Positions 17,899 to 25,122 of a DNA stretch of 44,655 bases are shown one piece after another. The position numbers and the translations under genes are program-made. Position 1 is the first letter of the stretch. Every line of letters starts with the position of its first letter. The stretch comes from Hallerella sp963656065 (lineage in GTDB: Bacteria; Fibrobacterota; Fibrobacteria; Fibrobacterales; Fibrobacteraceae): the NCBI GenBank assembly GCA_963656065.1, contig CAVKGV010000016.1, positions 1 to 44,655 on the forward strand. Reading direction: 5' to 3'. The notes beneath the pieces were generated by a model. It was not told the DNA's origin. It was given only the letters and a program-made list of their open reading frames with translations, and did not search any database.

Positions 17899-18484
17899 AG
17901 ATACGCGTCCACTCGTTCTCTTCTTTTTGGGATACGCCTTCACGCCGGAATCCGTAGCGCACCTTTCCGCAAGCCCTTACGACCTGAGCGTCGTCTATGA
18001 TTACCGGGACCTCGACTTCGACAAGAGCTTCTTAGCGGGACGGGAAATTTTTCTCATCGCCCATTCGATGGGCGTTTGGGCGGCAAACAGGGTTCTAAAA
18101 GACATCCCGCTAGAACAGGCGATTGCTGTCAACGGCACGCCTTTCGGAATCCACGAACGTTTCGGGATTTCTCCGCAAGCTTTCAAAAATTCGATCGAAC
18201 ATTTTGATTTCGAACTGTTCAAGAAATGGTGTTTCCTTTCGGACGCATCCAAGGTGAATTTTCGTTTTGCGGACAACCCGAAGGACGAACTTTGCACGCT
18301 CTACGAGGCTTCTGCGGAACCCGTCGAACAAAATGTCGCCTGGACCAAAGCCATCGTTTCGAAAAAGGACCTGGTGTTTCCGCCTAAGGCCAGCGAATGT
18401 TTCAAATGCCCGGTCAAGAACATCTCCGCGCCGCACTATCCGTTTTTCAAGTTCCGATCCGTGGAGGAAATCCTTGCGTTTTGA
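17870..18484 (+). CDS. bioG: pimeloyl-ACP methyl ester esterase BioG
   Basis: 204 residues, DUF452/BioG alpha-beta hydrolase. Start at the ATG at 17870, 29 bases inside bioF, because AAGGA lies just before it and the family begins with a short lead followed by PLVLFFLGYAF. The nucleophile Ser is in IAHSMGVWAAN and the acid and His lie in the C-terminal half (HYPFF near the end). BioG removes the methyl group that BioC adds, releasing pimeloyl-ACP for BioF. It takes the place of BioH, which is not in the window. Confidence 0.88.
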   Translation: MHIQTVVRHEDTRPLVLFFLGYAFTPESVAHLSASPYDLSVVYDYRDLDFDKSFLAGREIFLIAHSMGVWAANRVLKDIPLEQAIAVNGTPFGIHERFGISPQAFKNSIEHFDFELFKKWCFLSDASKVNFRFADNPKDELCTLYEASAEPVEQNVAWTKAIVSKKDLVFPPKASECFKCPVKNISAPHYPFFKFRSVEEILAF

Positions 18485-19154
18485 ACGGGCAGAGCGTTAT
18501 GACGAATTTGCGACAGCGCAAAAATACGCCGCAGAAAGACTCGCCGCAGTCCTCGGAAAGCACGCCCAAAGTTTTCGGAACGCCTACGAAATCGGTTGCG
18601 GTTCTGGGATTTTCACGAAAAAGCTCCTTTCAAATTTTGACATCGGAAGGCTTACGCTCAACGACCTGTACCGTGCACGCCCGATGGAAAATTTCGACGC
18701 CCAGATCGGCGATATCCGCACGCTCGAAATCCCCCGGAATCTGGACCTGATCGTTTCCAGTTCCGTTCTGCAGTGGATCGATGACTTTGACGCGCTGCTG
18801 CAAAAAATCGAAAAAGCGCTTCTTCCCGGCGGCCTTTTCGCTTTCGCCATGTTCAGCGAAGGAACGCTCCGCGAACTTTCCTCGTTTACCGGACAGAGCC
18901 TTTCCTATCTTTCGGACGGGAAAATCGAAGAACTGGTGTCCGGGCATTTTGACGTTCTCGAATCCGCCCCGGACGTTTGCCCCGTTTCCTTTTCGACGCT
19001 GCACGATCTGCTCAACAGCCTCAAGCAGACCGGGGTGAACAATCTGGGCGGGTCCTTTCGACTTTCAAAATCGTCGCTTCAAAAAATGGAAGAGCACTTC
19101 GCCGGAAGATACACGCTCACCTACCGTTTCCAAACGATCGTTGCGAAAAAGTAA
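18474..19154 (+). CDS. bioC: malonyl-ACP O-methyltransferase BioC
   Basis: 226 residues from a TTG at 18474. A strong GGAGGA site lies 6 bases before this TTG, and the family start RFERAERYDEFATAQKYAAE follows at once; there is no suitable ATG. It overlaps bioG by 11 bases. The S-adenosylmethionine site is YEIGCGSGIFTKKLL, with the later motif LDLIVSSSVLQWIDD. BioC methylates malonyl-ACP so that fatty-acid synthesis can elongate it to pimeloyl-ACP methyl ester. With bioG and bioF this makes the front half of biotin synthesis; bioA, bioD and bioB are elsewhere. Confidence 0.9.
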   Translation: MRFERAERYDEFATAQKYAAERLAAVLGKHAQSFRNAYEIGCGSGIFTKKLLSNFDIGRLTLNDLYRARPMENFDAQIGDIRTLEIPRNLDLIVSSSVLQWIDDFDALLQKIEKALLPGGLFAFAMFSEGTLRELSSFTGQSLSYLSDGKIEELVSGHFDVLESAPDVCPVSFSTLHDLLNSLKQTGVNNLGGSFRLSKSSLQKMEEHFAGRYTLTYRFQTIVAKK

Positions 19155-19170
19155 ACCGTTCCCGCCAGCC

Positions 19171-19417
19171 GTCATTCTGGAGGCTGAAAGCCGATAGAAT
19201 CCACATCTGCGGTCATTCTGGAGAGGTCGAAGGGAGTGATAGAATTCATTTTCTGCGTTTCTTTTGAAATGGATCCTATCCGGTCGCGGAGCTCCCTCCA
19301 GGATGACAGAAGAGCATTCGTGTCCACCGTCATTCTGGAACGACCGAAGGGAGTGATAGAACCAGTTCCAAGCTCTGACTCAGCGTGGCTGATTCTATCG
19401 CTCCGCTCCAGGATGAC
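19171..19417. repeat. patch of five short interspersed repeats in alternating orientation (REP/REPIN-like)
   Basis: Five copies of a unit that begins GTCATTCTGG or GTCATCCTGG and ends in GATAGAAT(C): forward copies start at 19171, 19212 and 19329; reverse copies end at 19307 and 19417. The 19212/19307 and 19329/19417 pairs form long imperfect hairpins, each about 90-95 bases across. The first copy is single and has its own small inner palindrome (GGCT-GAAA-AGCC like). The patch fills the space between bioC and the tRNA terminator and contains no credible gene. Layout fits REPINs spread by a RAYT transposase elsewhere in the genome. Confidence 0.8.
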
Positions 19418-19531
19418 AGTAGAGCGTTTATTATGGAATATTTTTCTAGCCACGACCCGCATAAATAAAGGGATGCAGCCCATTTTGGGTATCCAAATGA
19501 TGCTTAAGCCCAAATTTCCTATTTGCGACAC

Positions 19532-19567
19532 AAAAAAAAAGGCCCCCAAAAGGAAGCCTTTTTTTTT
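19532..19567 (-). terminator. intrinsic terminator after tRNA-Ser (can work in both directions)
   Basis: An A-tract, GGC, a loop of about 12 bases, GCC and a T-tract form a hairpin flanked by runs of 8-9 A and 8-9 T. It lies 4 bases past the 3' end of the tRNA on the minus strand and, being symmetric, would also stop plus-strand transcripts coming from the repeat patch. Confidence 0.8.
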
Positions 19568-19570
19568 GCA

Positions 19571-19657
19571 AGGAGAGGGAGGGATTCGAACCCTCGGACC
19601 CCGTGAGGAGTCTACGGTTTTCGAGACCGTCTCGATCGACCACTCCGACACCTCTCC
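19571..19657 (-). tRNA. tRNA-Ser (anticodon CGA)
   Basis: 87 bases with a 7-bp acceptor stem (GGAGAGG/CCTCTCC), D-stem TCG/CGA, anticodon stem ACGGT/ACCGT with loop CTCGAAA, giving anticodon CGA (codon UCG). A 6-bp long variable arm (GACTCC/GGGGTC) marks a class II tRNA, and the T-arm is GAGGG-TTCGAAT-CCCTC. CCA is not encoded. The base at the discriminator position reads T (U73); most bacterial tRNA-Ser have G there. Confidence 0.95.
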
Positions 19658-19669
19658 GTCGGATGGCAT

Positions 19670-19677
19670 CAAATGTA
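19670..19677 (-). promoter_or_regulatory. TACATTTG -7 type promoter motif for tRNA-Ser
   Basis: On the minus strand TACATTTG (TAnnTTTG) ends 12 bases before the first base of the tRNA, a fitting distance for a start just upstream of the mature 5' end. No clear -33 box. Confidence 0.45.
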
Positions 19678-19703
19678 GAAAAATTTTTGAAAAATCCTAG
19701 GGC

Positions 19704-19732
19704 TTTCAAAAAGAGCTTTTGATTTCTATATT
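19704..19732 (+). promoter_or_regulatory. candidate promoter of the DEAD-box helicase gene
   Basis: TTTCAA, 17 bases, TATATT. The -10 box ends 8 bases before the ATG at 19741 and no ribosome site lies between (the bases are C-rich), so the transcript would be leaderless or nearly so. Confidence 0.45.
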
Positions 19733-19740
19733 CTGCCCCC

Positions 19741-21654
19741 ATGATACCAACCGAAAATCAAGAAGAAAACGCCGTTCCGGAAATCCAGCAGGCCCCGGAG
19801 CAAAACGAAAACGAATCAACCGAAGGAACTCTTAAATTCAGCGACCTGGGACTTTCCCCCGAAGTCCTCGAAGGCGTCCAGAAAGCGGGATACGAAACGC
19901 CTTCTCCCATCCAGGCCAAGGCCATTCCCATCTTTTTACGCGGCGAAAATTTACTCGGCACCGCCCAGACGGGAACCGGCAAGACCGCAGCGTTCACCCT
20001 GCCGCTCCTCTCCCGAATCGACTTCAAGAAAGGCGAAACATCCATGCTGGTCCTTTCGCCCACGCGCGAACTGGCTGTCCAAGTTGCCGAAGCTATCCAG
20101 CACTTCGCCTGTGCCATGCCGAACATCCGCATCGTCCCCGTCTATGGCGGACAGGACATCTCGGTTCAGCTCCGCGCGCTCCGGCATACGCCGCAAATCG
20201 TTGTCGCCACACCGGGACGCCTTATCGACCATCTCGAACGTAAAACGATAGATCTTTCCAAAATCCAGGCAGTAGTCCTCGACGAAGCGGACGAAATGCT
20301 CGACATGGGATTCATGGAAGATGTCGAAACGATTCTCGAAAAAATACCCGAAGAGGCGCAACGCGGACTTTTCAGCGCGACCATGCCGGCAAGCGTCCGG
20401 AAAATCATCGACCGCTACTTGGGCAATTATTCCGAAGCCTGCATCGAAGCGAAAACAGCGACGGTCGATAAAGTCCGCCAGCGCTACCTGACTATCCGCT
20501 CCGAACAGAAGATGGAAGCGCTCGTCCGCGTCCTCGAAGGCGAAAATTACGACGGAGTCATCATCTTCGTCCGCACCAAGCAATCGACCGCCGAAGTTTC
20601 GGAACGCTTGGAAGCCCGCGGATTCAATGCGGCGCCTCTCAGCGGAGATCTCGCCCAGGGACTTCGCGAACGCACCATCAACCGCCTCAAGGACGGAAAA
20701 ATCGACATCGTCGTCGCAACGGACGTCGCCGCCCGCGGACTCGACGTCAGCCGCATTTCCCACGTCATCAATTACGACGTCCCCTACGATACGGAATCCT
20801 ACGTCCACCGTATCGGGCGCACCGCAAGAGCCGGTCGGGAAGGAAACGCCATCCTGTTCATCACGCCGCGCGAACGCCGGATGCTCAAGATGATCGAAAG
20901 GGCTACGCGCAAGCAGATCGAGCCGATGGAAATTCCAACCGGCGAACAGATAAGCGAACACCGCGTCGCAGCCTTCAAACAGAAAATTCTCGACACGATA
21001 GAAGCGGGCGGACTCGAAGATTTCCGCAACCTCATCGAAAGTCTTGAAGACGAAAAAGGCATTCCCCCGCTCGAAATCGCAGCGGCGGTAACAAAGCTCG
21101 CCCAGGCAGGCCAGCCGCTATTCCCCGCCGACCTTCCCGACATCAAAGCGGTTCCGCTCCGCGAAGAACGTCGAAAGGCGCGCGAAGACAAATTCGGAAA
21201 TGGACCGCGTGAAGACCGTGCACCGAGAATGGAAAAAGACAACGGTGTCGAAGAAGGCTTCGAACGTTACTACCTAGGCGTCGGGCGCAGAGACCGCGTT
21301 TCTCCGCGGGACATCGTCGGGGCAATTGCCGGGGAATCCGGAATTTCCTCTGCGGACATCGGCCGCATCAAGCTGTTCGACCGGTTCAGCACCGTGGAAC
21401 TTCCCGAAGGCATCCCCTCCGAAATCAAGCTCATCCTCGAAGAGATGACCATCCGCGGAAATCCTTCCCGCTTCCGCCTGATGACAGACGACCGGCCGCT
21501 CCCCAAAGAGCGCGAATCGTTTGGCGAAAGGCACCGGGACCGCGACGACCGCTATTCGGACCGTCGAAGCAAGCGCCGTTCCTTCGGGGACCGTTCCTTC
21601 CAGAAGCGCGGAGACAGACCGTTCCGCAAGACCCGCCGATTCGGGCATCATTAA
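19741..21654 (+). CDS. deaD: DEAD-box ATP-dependent RNA helicase (DeaD/CshA type)
   Basis: 637 residues. A ~30-residue acidic lead precedes the helicase core: Q motif region GYETPSPIQ, motif I AQTGTGKT, Ia PTRELA, TPGR, II DEAD, III SAT, and in the second RecA lobe VATDVAARGLDVSRI and HRIGRTARAG. Residues ~500-580 are a DbpA/CsdA-type RNA-binding domain (FERYYLGVGRRDRVSPRDIV). The last ~50 residues are Arg/Asp-rich and disordered. DeaD proteins unwind RNA in ribosome assembly and cold adaptation. Stands alone on the plus strand and ends at a strong terminator. Confidence 0.95.
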   Translation: MIPTENQEENAVPEIQQAPEQNENESTEGTLKFSDLGLSPEVLEGVQKAGYETPSPIQAKAIPIFLRGENLLGTAQTGTGKTAAFTLPLLSRIDFKKGETSMLVLSPTRELAVQVAEAIQHFACAMPNIRIVPVYGGQDISVQLRALRHTPQIVVATPGRLIDHLERKTIDLSKIQAVVLDEADEMLDMGFMEDVETILEKIPEEAQRGLFSATMPASVRKIIDRYLGNYSEACIEAKTATVDKVRQRYLTIRSEQKMEALVRVLEGENYDGVIIFVRTKQSTAEVSERLEARGFNAAPLSGDLAQGLRERTINRLKDGKIDIVVATDVAARGLDVSRISHVINYDVPYDTESYVHRIGRTARAGREGNAILFITPRERRMLKMIERATRKQIEPMEIPTGEQISEHRVAAFKQKILDTIEAGGLEDFRNLIESLEDEKGIPPLEIAAAVTKLAQAGQPLFPADLPDIKAVPLREERRKAREDKFGNGPREDRAPRMEKDNGVEEGFERYYLGVGRRDRVSPRDIVGAIAGESGISSADIGRIKLFDRFSTVELPEGIPSEIKLILEEMTIRGNPSRFRLMTDDRPLPKERESFGERHRDRDDRYSDRRSKRRSFGDRSFQKRGDRPFRKTRRFGHH

Positions 21655-21666
21655 AATGCAGACAGA

Positions 21667-21689
21667 AATCGCCGGCTTCGCCGGCGATT
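21667..21689. terminator. hairpin terminator between convergent deaD and aroC
   Basis: A perfect 10-bp stem (AATCGCCGGC with GCCGGCGATT) around a TTC loop, followed on the plus strand by TCTTCGTTTT. It lies 12 bases after the deaD stop and 30 before the aroC stop. The plus-strand U-rich tail is moderate; the reverse side has TTTCTG only, so it mainly serves deaD. Confidence 0.8.
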
Positions 21690-21718
21690 CTTCGTTTTAA
21701 ACCGTTCAATTCCGCAAA

Positions 21719-22804
21719 TCAGAAAAGCCCGCTTCGCGCCCGCTGCTCAAGGAACAAATTCACCAGGGCAATCGCCGCCATGCTTTCCACGATGACCGGT
21801 GCGCGGAGGGCGACGCAAGGGTCGTGCCGGCCTCTTGCCGCAAGCGTTCCGTTTGTCCTGTCGCGACCCGCCGTTTTCTGTTCTTGCGCGATCGTCGCTG
21901 TCGGTTTGAAGGCCAGTCGGCAGTGAATCGTCTCGCCGTTCGAGATGCCTCCCAAAATCCCGCCGGCATGATTCGACCGCGTCCGGAAAACTTTTCCGTC
22001 AAAGAAAATTTCGTCGTTGTGTTCCGAACCGCGCATCTGCGCCGCGCGAAAGCCTTCCCCGATTTCAAAGCCCTTCACCGCCGGAATGCTTAGAAGCGCC
22101 GCGCCGAGAACCGACGAGAGTTTATCGAAAGCAGGCTCCCCCAAGGCTATCGGAGGTTTCCGGATATCTAGGGCGAGAACCGCTCCGACAGAATCCTTCG
22201 AGGCTATCGCATCCCGGACAACCTGAGCCATCCTTTCGCTTGCGAGAACATCCGGACAGCGCACCGGCGAGGCTTCGACCGCTTCACGCGTCACCTTTTC
22301 CGCATCGATTTTCGCGGAAACATTCCCGACGCTTTCCACCCAGCTCAGGATTTCCGTTCCGCAGGCGAGATTCAAGATTTTGCAGGCAACCGCTCCGGCT
22401 GCGACCCGGCCGATGGTTTCCCGCGCAGAGGCCCGTCCGCCACCGCGAAAATCCCGGAAACCGTATTTCAAGTCATAGGTCAAGTCGGCGTGTCCCGGAC
22501 GGTACCAGTTTTCCATTTCGGAATAATCGCCCGAATGCTGGTTTTCGTTCTGCACCAAGAGGGAAATCGGTGTTCCCGTCGTCTTTCCGTCAAAGACTCC
22601 CGAGAGGATGTGCACCGCATCGGCCTCCTTCCGAGGCGTCACCAGCGCATTCTGGCCCGGACGCCGCCTGTCCATCGCCTGCTGGACATCCTCTTCCGAA
22701 AGGGGAAGCCCGGCCGGGCAACCATCGACGACCGCCCCGACCGCTTTTCCATGGGATTCGCCCCAAGTCGATACGGAGAATAATTTTCCAAAAATACTAG
22801 ACAT
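21719..22804 (-). CDS. aroC: chorismate synthase
   Basis: 361 residues from the ATG at 22804 (MSSIFGKLFSVSTWGESHG is the standard family start; a longer reading of 42 residues upstream is not conserved). Family motifs: GESHGKAVGAVVDGCPAG, RPGQNALVTPRKE, YGFRDFRGGGRASARETIGRVAAG and HAGGILGGISNG. It converts EPSP to chorismate with reduced FMN, so it depends on the flavin made by the rib genes. A TATATTTC motif is at 22814-22821 on the minus strand. Single gene, convergent with deaD. Confidence 0.96.
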   Translation of the reverse strand: MSSIFGKLFSVSTWGESHGKAVGAVVDGCPAGLPLSEEDVQQAMDRRRPGQNALVTPRKEADAVHILSGVFDGKTTGTPISLLVQNENQHSGDYSEMENWYRPGHADLTYDLKYGFRDFRGGGRASARETIGRVAAGAVACKILNLACGTEILSWVESVGNVSAKIDAEKVTREAVEASPVRCPDVLASERMAQVVRDAIASKDSVGAVLALDIRKPPIALGEPAFDKLSSVLGAALLSIPAVKGFEIGEGFRAAQMRGSEHNDEIFFDGKVFRTRSNHAGGILGGISNGETIHCRLAFKPTATIAQEQKTAGRDRTNGTLAARGRHDPCVALRAPVIVESMAAIALVNLFLEQRARSGLF

Positions 22805-22813
22805 AATCGGGCG

Positions 22814-22821
22814 GAAATATA
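22814..22821 (-). promoter_or_regulatory. TATATTTC promoter motif before aroC
   Basis: On the minus strand TATATTTC stands 9 bases before the aroC ATG with no ribosome site between. It is close to the TAnnTTTG motif seen before other genes here and implies a very short or absent leader. Confidence 0.4.
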
Positions 22822-22869
22822 GCAATCTCAAAATTTTCGCCGCTCTAACGCGAGTTTTCACCCCTTTTT

Positions 22870-22877
22870 TATATTTG
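22870..22877 (+). promoter_or_regulatory. TATATTTG promoter motif before the exported protein gene
   Basis: TATATTTG, a match to TAnnTTTG, 62 bases before the ATG at 22940, so the transcript would carry a leader of about 55 bases. A second match, TATGTTTG, lies at 22904-22911, closer to the start. Confidence 0.35.
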
Positions 22878-22939
22878 AGAACGTCTCCGGCAAATTTGTT
22901 TGCTATGTTTGTTTCAGTTTGCTTACACATAGAGACACG

Positions 22940-23512
22940 ATGAAAAAATTCATTCTCATTGTATTCGCCTTGTTCGCTGTCCCGTTCTGTGCAGCCCAGT
23001 CTTTAACGGGATTTGCCGGAATCAATTTTGGGCTCGATCGGGAAAGCGTCATCGAAGAAATCATGAAGCTGGGCTACGATCCGTTGGGATCTTCCGACGG
23101 AGCGGACAGAATCGTCATCCCGGTCTATATGATGGACGAACTTCCGGTGCAGGTCGATTTCCTATTCAACAAGAACGACCGATTTTACGCCTTTGAAGTC
23201 CGCACCGGGCGTATGGAAGCGGACCGGCTCCCGAAAGTCTTCGAAGCTTTGGAGTACATGTCCGAGAAATTCACCATCCGCTACGGGAAAAAAGTCCGGA
23301 CGACGCAGCTCCAGGAATCCGACATCAAACCGGGCGTCCACAACCTCTACAAGCAGTGGATAGCCCACAAGACGCTCAACATCTATACCGCCATCATTTT
23401 CAAGGATGGGCGCTACTATACGGTCGGATCCGTTACCAGCCGCAAGTTCGCCAAGGAATCCTTCCACGCGGCCCCGAAAAAGCACGATTTTTCGGATATG
23501 ATGCCGAACTAG
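22940..23512 (+). CDS. exported protein of unknown function
   Basis: 190 residues from the ATG at 22940; a TTG seven codons earlier is unlikely because the signal peptide MKKFILIVFALFAVPFCAAQ begins at the ATG. The mature part (~170 residues) starts with FAGINFGLDRESVIEEIMKLGYDP, a pattern seen in small periplasmic proteins with a repeated alpha/beta unit, but I cannot name the family. No Cys in the mature part. It is a single gene between aroC (divergent) and the cytochrome gene (convergent), ending at a terminator 21 bases on. Confidence 0.7.
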   Translation: MKKFILIVFALFAVPFCAAQSLTGFAGINFGLDRESVIEEIMKLGYDPLGSSDGADRIVIPVYMMDELPVQVDFLFNKNDRFYAFEVRTGRMEADRLPKVFEALEYMSEKFTIRYGKKVRTTQLQESDIKPGVHNLYKQWIAHKTLNIYTAIIFKDGRYYTVGSVTSRKFAKESFHAAPKKHDFSDMMPN

Positions 23513-23533
23513 ATATTCCCTCCGGGAAAAGCA

Positions 23534-23571
23534 GGCGGGCTAATTTTGTTGGTTCGCCTTTTTTCTTTTTT
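23534..23571 (+). terminator. intrinsic terminator of the exported protein gene
   Basis: A 10-bp stem (GGCGGGCTAA with TTGGTTCGCC, including G-U pairs) followed by a long T-run. It overlaps the last codons of the convergent cytochrome gene. Confidence 0.75.
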
Positions 23572-24079
23572 CGGTCAGAATGGAATCTTCCTTCACTGCG
23601 GAAATGGCTTCTTCGCGCGTCCACGGATGCCGCGGAAGCGTACGGGCGAAGCCGGCGATATCCACCATCTCGTCGAGGGGAATTTCATCGTAATAGGGAA
23701 GCATCCCCCTTTCTTCGTCCCCGAAATTCATCATGAACCAGAACGTCGGAAGTTCATCGTGGGCGGTCGATCCGATATACCGCGGATGCCACATATCGTG
23801 GGAAAGGTTCATCCGTCGCCCGTCGTCCCCATGACACGGTCGGCAATTACGCATAAAGAGCTTTTCCCCGCGCACCGTATCCGTCCCGACAAGGTTTCCC
23901 GCCGAATCCAGAAGATGATAGACCAGGTAGGCCATCCGGCGGTCTTCGCGCGTCAACGTATCGGAGGCAGACCCCGGTTCGGGAGAGTCCACACCGCCGA
24001 GGCTTAAATCGGCAAGCAAGGCGACCGCATAGAGAACCGGCACGGCAACTGCCATTTTTTTCCAAAACTTATTGGCCAC
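23540..24079 (-). CDS. membrane-anchored monohaem c-type cytochrome
   Basis: 179 residues. An N-terminal hydrophobic stretch (MAVAVPVLYAVALLADLSLG) serves as anchor or signal. One haem site CRPCH lies near residue 80, after RGEKLFMRN, the usual cytochrome c entry, and a likely axial Met is in ERGMLPYYDEIPLDEMVDIAGFAR. It should carry electrons on the outer face of the inner membrane. The GTG at 24079 has no ribosome site but a TATTTTG stretch 7 bases upstream, so a leaderless start is possible; an ATG eight codons in is the alternative. No cytochrome maturation or oxidase genes are near, so its partner is unknown. Confidence 0.8.
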   Translation of the reverse strand: MANKFWKKMAVAVPVLYAVALLADLSLGGVDSPEPGSASDTLTREDRRMAYLVYHLLDSAGNLVGTDTVRGEKLFMRNCRPCHGDDGRRMNLSHDMWHPRYIGSTAHDELPTFWFMMNFGDEERGMLPYYDEIPLDEMVDIAGFARTLPRHPWTREEAISAVKEDSILTEKRKKANQQN

Positions 24080-24102
24080 GCAATCAAAATAGGTTTTATA
24101 TT
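24073..24102 (+). promoter_or_regulatory. candidate promoter of the CE2-like esterase gene
   Basis: TTGGCC, 18 bases, TATATT, then 26 bases to the ATG at 24129. The -35 box overlaps the start codon region of the divergent cytochrome gene. No ribosome site is visible before the ATG. Confidence 0.4.
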
Positions 24103-24128
24103 TTCGGAAATTTTTAGAACTTTCCCGA

Positions 24129-25103
24129 ATGTTTGCCGATTACACGCTAAATGGTCGCTGGGCGATAGAAAAGGACCGAGCAAGGGTTTCCGCACCCGCA
24201 GGAAGCATTGCATTTGCCTTTGAAGGAAGGGAAGCTTCGATCGAACTCGAAGGGGAAGCCCGCTGGCTTGTGGAAATCGACGGACAGGAGGCGGGAACAT
24301 TTCTTTCCCGCGAACGGAACATCTACCGCATCGCGAAAGATCTGCCTGAGGGAATCCACCGGGCAACCGTTTCCAAGATGACCGAAACGGAACTCGGAAG
24401 CGTCTCGCTCTACAGCGTACAGGCGGACACGGTAAAAATCCAGGAACCGCTTTCTAAGCCCCAAATCGAATTCATCGGAGATTCCTACACGGTAGGATTC
24501 GGCAACATGGCGAAAGATCCCATCACCGGGAACGCGTTTTCGACAACAGACGCCACCAGAAGCTACGGGGCGCTGCTCGCCAAAAAACTGGGAGCCTCAT
24601 TTGCCATCAACGCCTACAGCGGGCGCGGTCTCGTCCAGAACTTCATGGGATGCGCCCCCCGCTGGACCATCCCGGAGCTCTACCGGTTCACGCTCGGAGG
24701 CGAAGCCATGCTCGGGAATTCGCCATTCTGGGACTTTTCCCGTTTTTCGCCGGAAACCGTGTGCCTTTTCATCGGCATTAACGATTTCCAGGGAGAATAT
24801 CCCCACCCGACGGACGAAGCATTCGACTCAGCCTACGCCAAATTTCTGGATTTTCTCCGAAAGCAGTATCCGAAAGCCCAGTTCATCCTGCTTTCCACGG
24901 AAATTTTCTCGGTAAACCGCCTCCCGGAACGCATTGAAAATATTTTTGCAAAAGAAATTTCCAGGGGGAACCGGGACGTTTTTCACCTGTTCTTGGAAAC
25001 GCCGCGCAACAGGGGCTTGGACTTTCACCCGAGTGCCGAACGTCACAGGCAAATGTCCGACGAGCTTTATCAAAAAATTTTAAACATTTCCCGCGGAATT
25101 TAA
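24129..25103 (+). CDS. CE2-like SGNH/GDSL carbohydrate esterase without signal peptide
   Basis: 324 residues. Residues 1-105 look like the small jelly-roll domain that precedes the catalytic part in CE2 acetylxylan/glucomannan esterases. The SGNH domain follows: nucleophile in IEFIGDSYTVGFGN (about residue 118), oxyanion Gly region, GIND for block III, and the catalytic Asp-His block LDFHPSAERH near residue 305. CE2 enzymes remove acetyl groups from plant polysaccharides and are usually secreted, but this one begins MFADYTLNGRW with no signal and no upstream in-frame start, so it may act on short acetylated sugars in the cytoplasm. It lies 19 bases before the diguanylate cyclase gene. Confidence 0.82.
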   Translation: MFADYTLNGRWAIEKDRARVSAPAGSIAFAFEGREASIELEGEARWLVEIDGQEAGTFLSRERNIYRIAKDLPEGIHRATVSKMTETELGSVSLYSVQADTVKIQEPLSKPQIEFIGDSYTVGFGNMAKDPITGNAFSTTDATRSYGALLAKKLGASFAINAYSGRGLVQNFMGCAPRWTIPELYRFTLGGEAMLGNSPFWDFSRFSPETVCLFIGINDFQGEYPHPTDEAFDSAYAKFLDFLRKQYPKAQFILLSTEIFSVNRLPERIENIFAKEISRGNRDVFHLFLETPRNRGLDFHPSAERHRQMSDELYQKILNISRGI

Positions 25104-25122
25104 TGTATTTTCTAGGATAAAT

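Noticed and set aside
19155..19560. CRISPR array in the repeat patch
   Set aside because: The copies alternate in orientation, vary in length and lack evenly sized unique spacers; they fit REP-type elements.
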